Source: DATBMA01 sp036555105 | GTDB taxonomy: Bacteria > Actinomycetota > Acidimicrobiia > Spongiisociales > ZC4RG35 | Length of the DNA: 21,606 bases | NCBI GenBank assembly: GCA_036555105.1 | Contig: DATBMA010000108.1 | Span: 1 to 21,606 of the forward strand | Direction: 5' to 3' | In this document: positions 20,644 through 21,606 of the stretch, piece after piece | How the letters are laid out: every line of letters starts with the position of its first letter | Position numbering within the stretch: position 1 is the first letter of the stretch | Program-made: the position numbers and the translations under genes | Notes under the pieces: generated by a model | Database searches by the model: none | The model's input: the letters and a program-made list of their open reading frames with translations, nothing else | Told to the model about the DNA's origin: nothing

Positions 20644-21606
20644 TCAGCCGGCGGCGCCGCCGGTGAAGTTCCAGGCAGCTAGCCGAAGGCTCGGGCAGTG
20701 GACCAGCCCAGAGCCGAACTCCGAGTCCCCGTACCGGTCGTCGTTGCCCACAGCCAAGACCCGGCCCGGCCCAAGGGCTTCCACGAACGACTGCGTGAAC
20801 CGCAAGTTGGTGACCGGGTGGGTGATCCGGCCGTTCTCGATCATGAAGGTGCCGTTCCTGGTGAGACCGGTGACAACCAGGGTCTTGGGGTCGAGGACCC
20901 GGCAGTAGTTGAACGTCGCCACATAGAGGCCGCGGTCGACCCCGGCGACCAATTCCTGCTCGCTCAGGTCACCCGGCTGCACGAAGAGGTCGCTGGTGAT
21001 CGGGCCGAAGTATCCACCGAAGGCGGCGAAGCCATGACCGGTGGACTCCACACCGGCCTTGCGGGCGGTCCTCCGATCGTGGGCAATTGCCACGGTCTTC
21101 CCATCCACGACCAGATCGAGACGGCGCTTGCGGGTCCCCTCGGCGTCGAAGCCGATCCGCAATGCCCGCGGGTCGGTGGCATCGTCGGACAGCCGGAAGG
21201 CCGGATCGAACTGCTCCTCATCGAGGCGGACGAACGACTGCCCCTCCTCATAGGCCTTGGCGTTGAAGCCATACACGGCCATGAAGATGCAGATCGTGGC
21301 AACGCACTCTGGGGACAGCACCACCTCGTACTCCCCAGGTTTGGCGTCGGTTGCCCCGACGGAGTCTCTGGCCCTGCGGGCAGCCAGCCCACCGACCGTC
21401 GCCCCGTCTAGGTCGGAGAGGCGGAGCGACGCAGCATGCCCGGAGCCAGCCGCCGTCCCCTCCCGATGGATCCCGTCGAGGGTGGCCGAGGTGAACCGAT
21501 CCTCCGCCATGTGTCCCGCACTGTTGGCGAAGAGGATGGAGGTGGCGTTGGTGTCGCAGTACCCGGCGGCCGACAGCCCCGCTCCTGCCTCGACGAAAGC
21601 CTTCAC
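20644..21606 (-). CDS. TldD/PmbA-family protein, TldE type (5' end beyond window)
   Basis: 321 codons remain in the window. The frame is open to the right edge, and the GTG there may be internal, so the true start is unknown. The sequence fits the C-terminal two-thirds of TldD/PmbA (modulator of DNA gyrase) proteins: VVLSPECVATICIFM, AYEEGQSFVRL, GTRKRRLDLVVDGK, and FVQPGDLS with NGRITHPVTNLRFTQSF near the end. The HExxxH zinc motif of the active TldD partner is not seen at the expected place, so this is the TldE/PmbA-like subunit. TldD/TldE form a heterodimer peptidase that matures some modified peptides and unfolded proteins. A tldD gene would be expected just beyond the right edge. It converges on ndh with a 2-bp gap. 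Confidence 0.9.
   Translation of the reverse strand: MKAFVEAGAGLSAAGYCDTNATSILFANSAGHMAEDRFTSATLDGIHREGTAAGSGHAASLRLSDLDGATVGGLAARRARDSVGATDAKPGEYEVVLSPECVATICIFMAVYGFNAKAYEEGQSFVRLDEEQFDPAFRLSDDATDPRALRIGFDAEGTRKRRLDLVVDGKTVAIAHDRRTARKAGVESTGHGFAAFGGYFGPITSDLFVQPGDLSEQELVAGVDRGLYVATFNYCRVLDPKTLVVTGLTRNGTFMIENGRITHPVTNLRFTQSFVEALGPGRVLAVGNDDRYGDSEFGSGLVHCPSLRLAAWNFTGGAAG

Noticed and set aside
21604..21606. GTG at the right edge as the start of the TldE-like gene
   Set aside because: It falls exactly at the window end, and the family normally has over 100 more N-terminal residues, so the gene very likely continues outside.

Overview
The window is dense, GC-rich bacterial chromosome. Most signs point to an actinobacterium, probably from an uncultured acidimicrobial-type lineage: many GTG starts, several promoters of TANNNT type set 6-7 nt before a start codon (leaderless mRNAs), a SigE-like ECF sigma factor, a FadE5-like acyl-CoA dehydrogenase and a DUF6529 protein. 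The lineage is inference; no rRNA gene is present. Genes are separated by tens of bases or overlap, and no stretch above 300 bases lacks a gene. I see no insertion sequence, integrase, phage gene or CRISPR array, so this looks like core chromosome rather than an island.

Layout. 1-3571 (minus): an endonuclease IV-like TIM barrel cut by the left edge. Upstream of it lies a signalling operon of an ECF sigma factor, a membrane-anchored six-bladed propeller protein coupled by an ATGA overlap (probable anti-sigma/sensor), and a lipoprotein. 3705-~6900 (minus): a membrane-anchored propeller protein and an O-antigen-ligase-like polytopic protein with TPRs, whose true start seems to lie upstream of the first GTG. 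6945-7017 (plus): tRNA-Lys(UUU). 7038-9230 (minus): a carbinolamine-dehydratase/VOC fusion, a DUF1801 protein and a squalene-cyclase-like toroid protein. 9278-9976 (plus): a potassium-channel-like protein. 9965-11621 (minus): DUF6529 membrane protein, a 48-residue single-helix protein and a threonine/serine dehydratase. 11649-12464 (plus): a sirtuin, divergent from DUF6529 with only 27 bp between start codons. 12407-12871 (minus): a COG4315-type lipoprotein. 12957-15918 (plus): acyl-CoA dehydrogenase and a ketoacyl synthase. 15934-19339 (plus): a TPP riboswitch followed by thiamine importer genes thiB, thiP and thiQ. 19361-20641 (plus): type II NADH dehydrogenase. 20644-21606 (minus): a TldE/PmbA-like protein cut by the right edge.

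Clear functional units are the riboswitch-controlled thiamine importer and the sigma/propeller/lipoprotein cassette. The acyl-CoA dehydrogenase/KAS pair and the DUF6529/mini-protein/dehydratase run are probable operons of unknown combined purpose. I found no convincing wholly new system. The most worthwhile leads are the sigma-propeller cassette, the DUF6529-sirtuin bidirectional leaderless promoter, the probable CTG start of the ligase, and the enzyme fusion whose dehydratase domain has lost key histidines.
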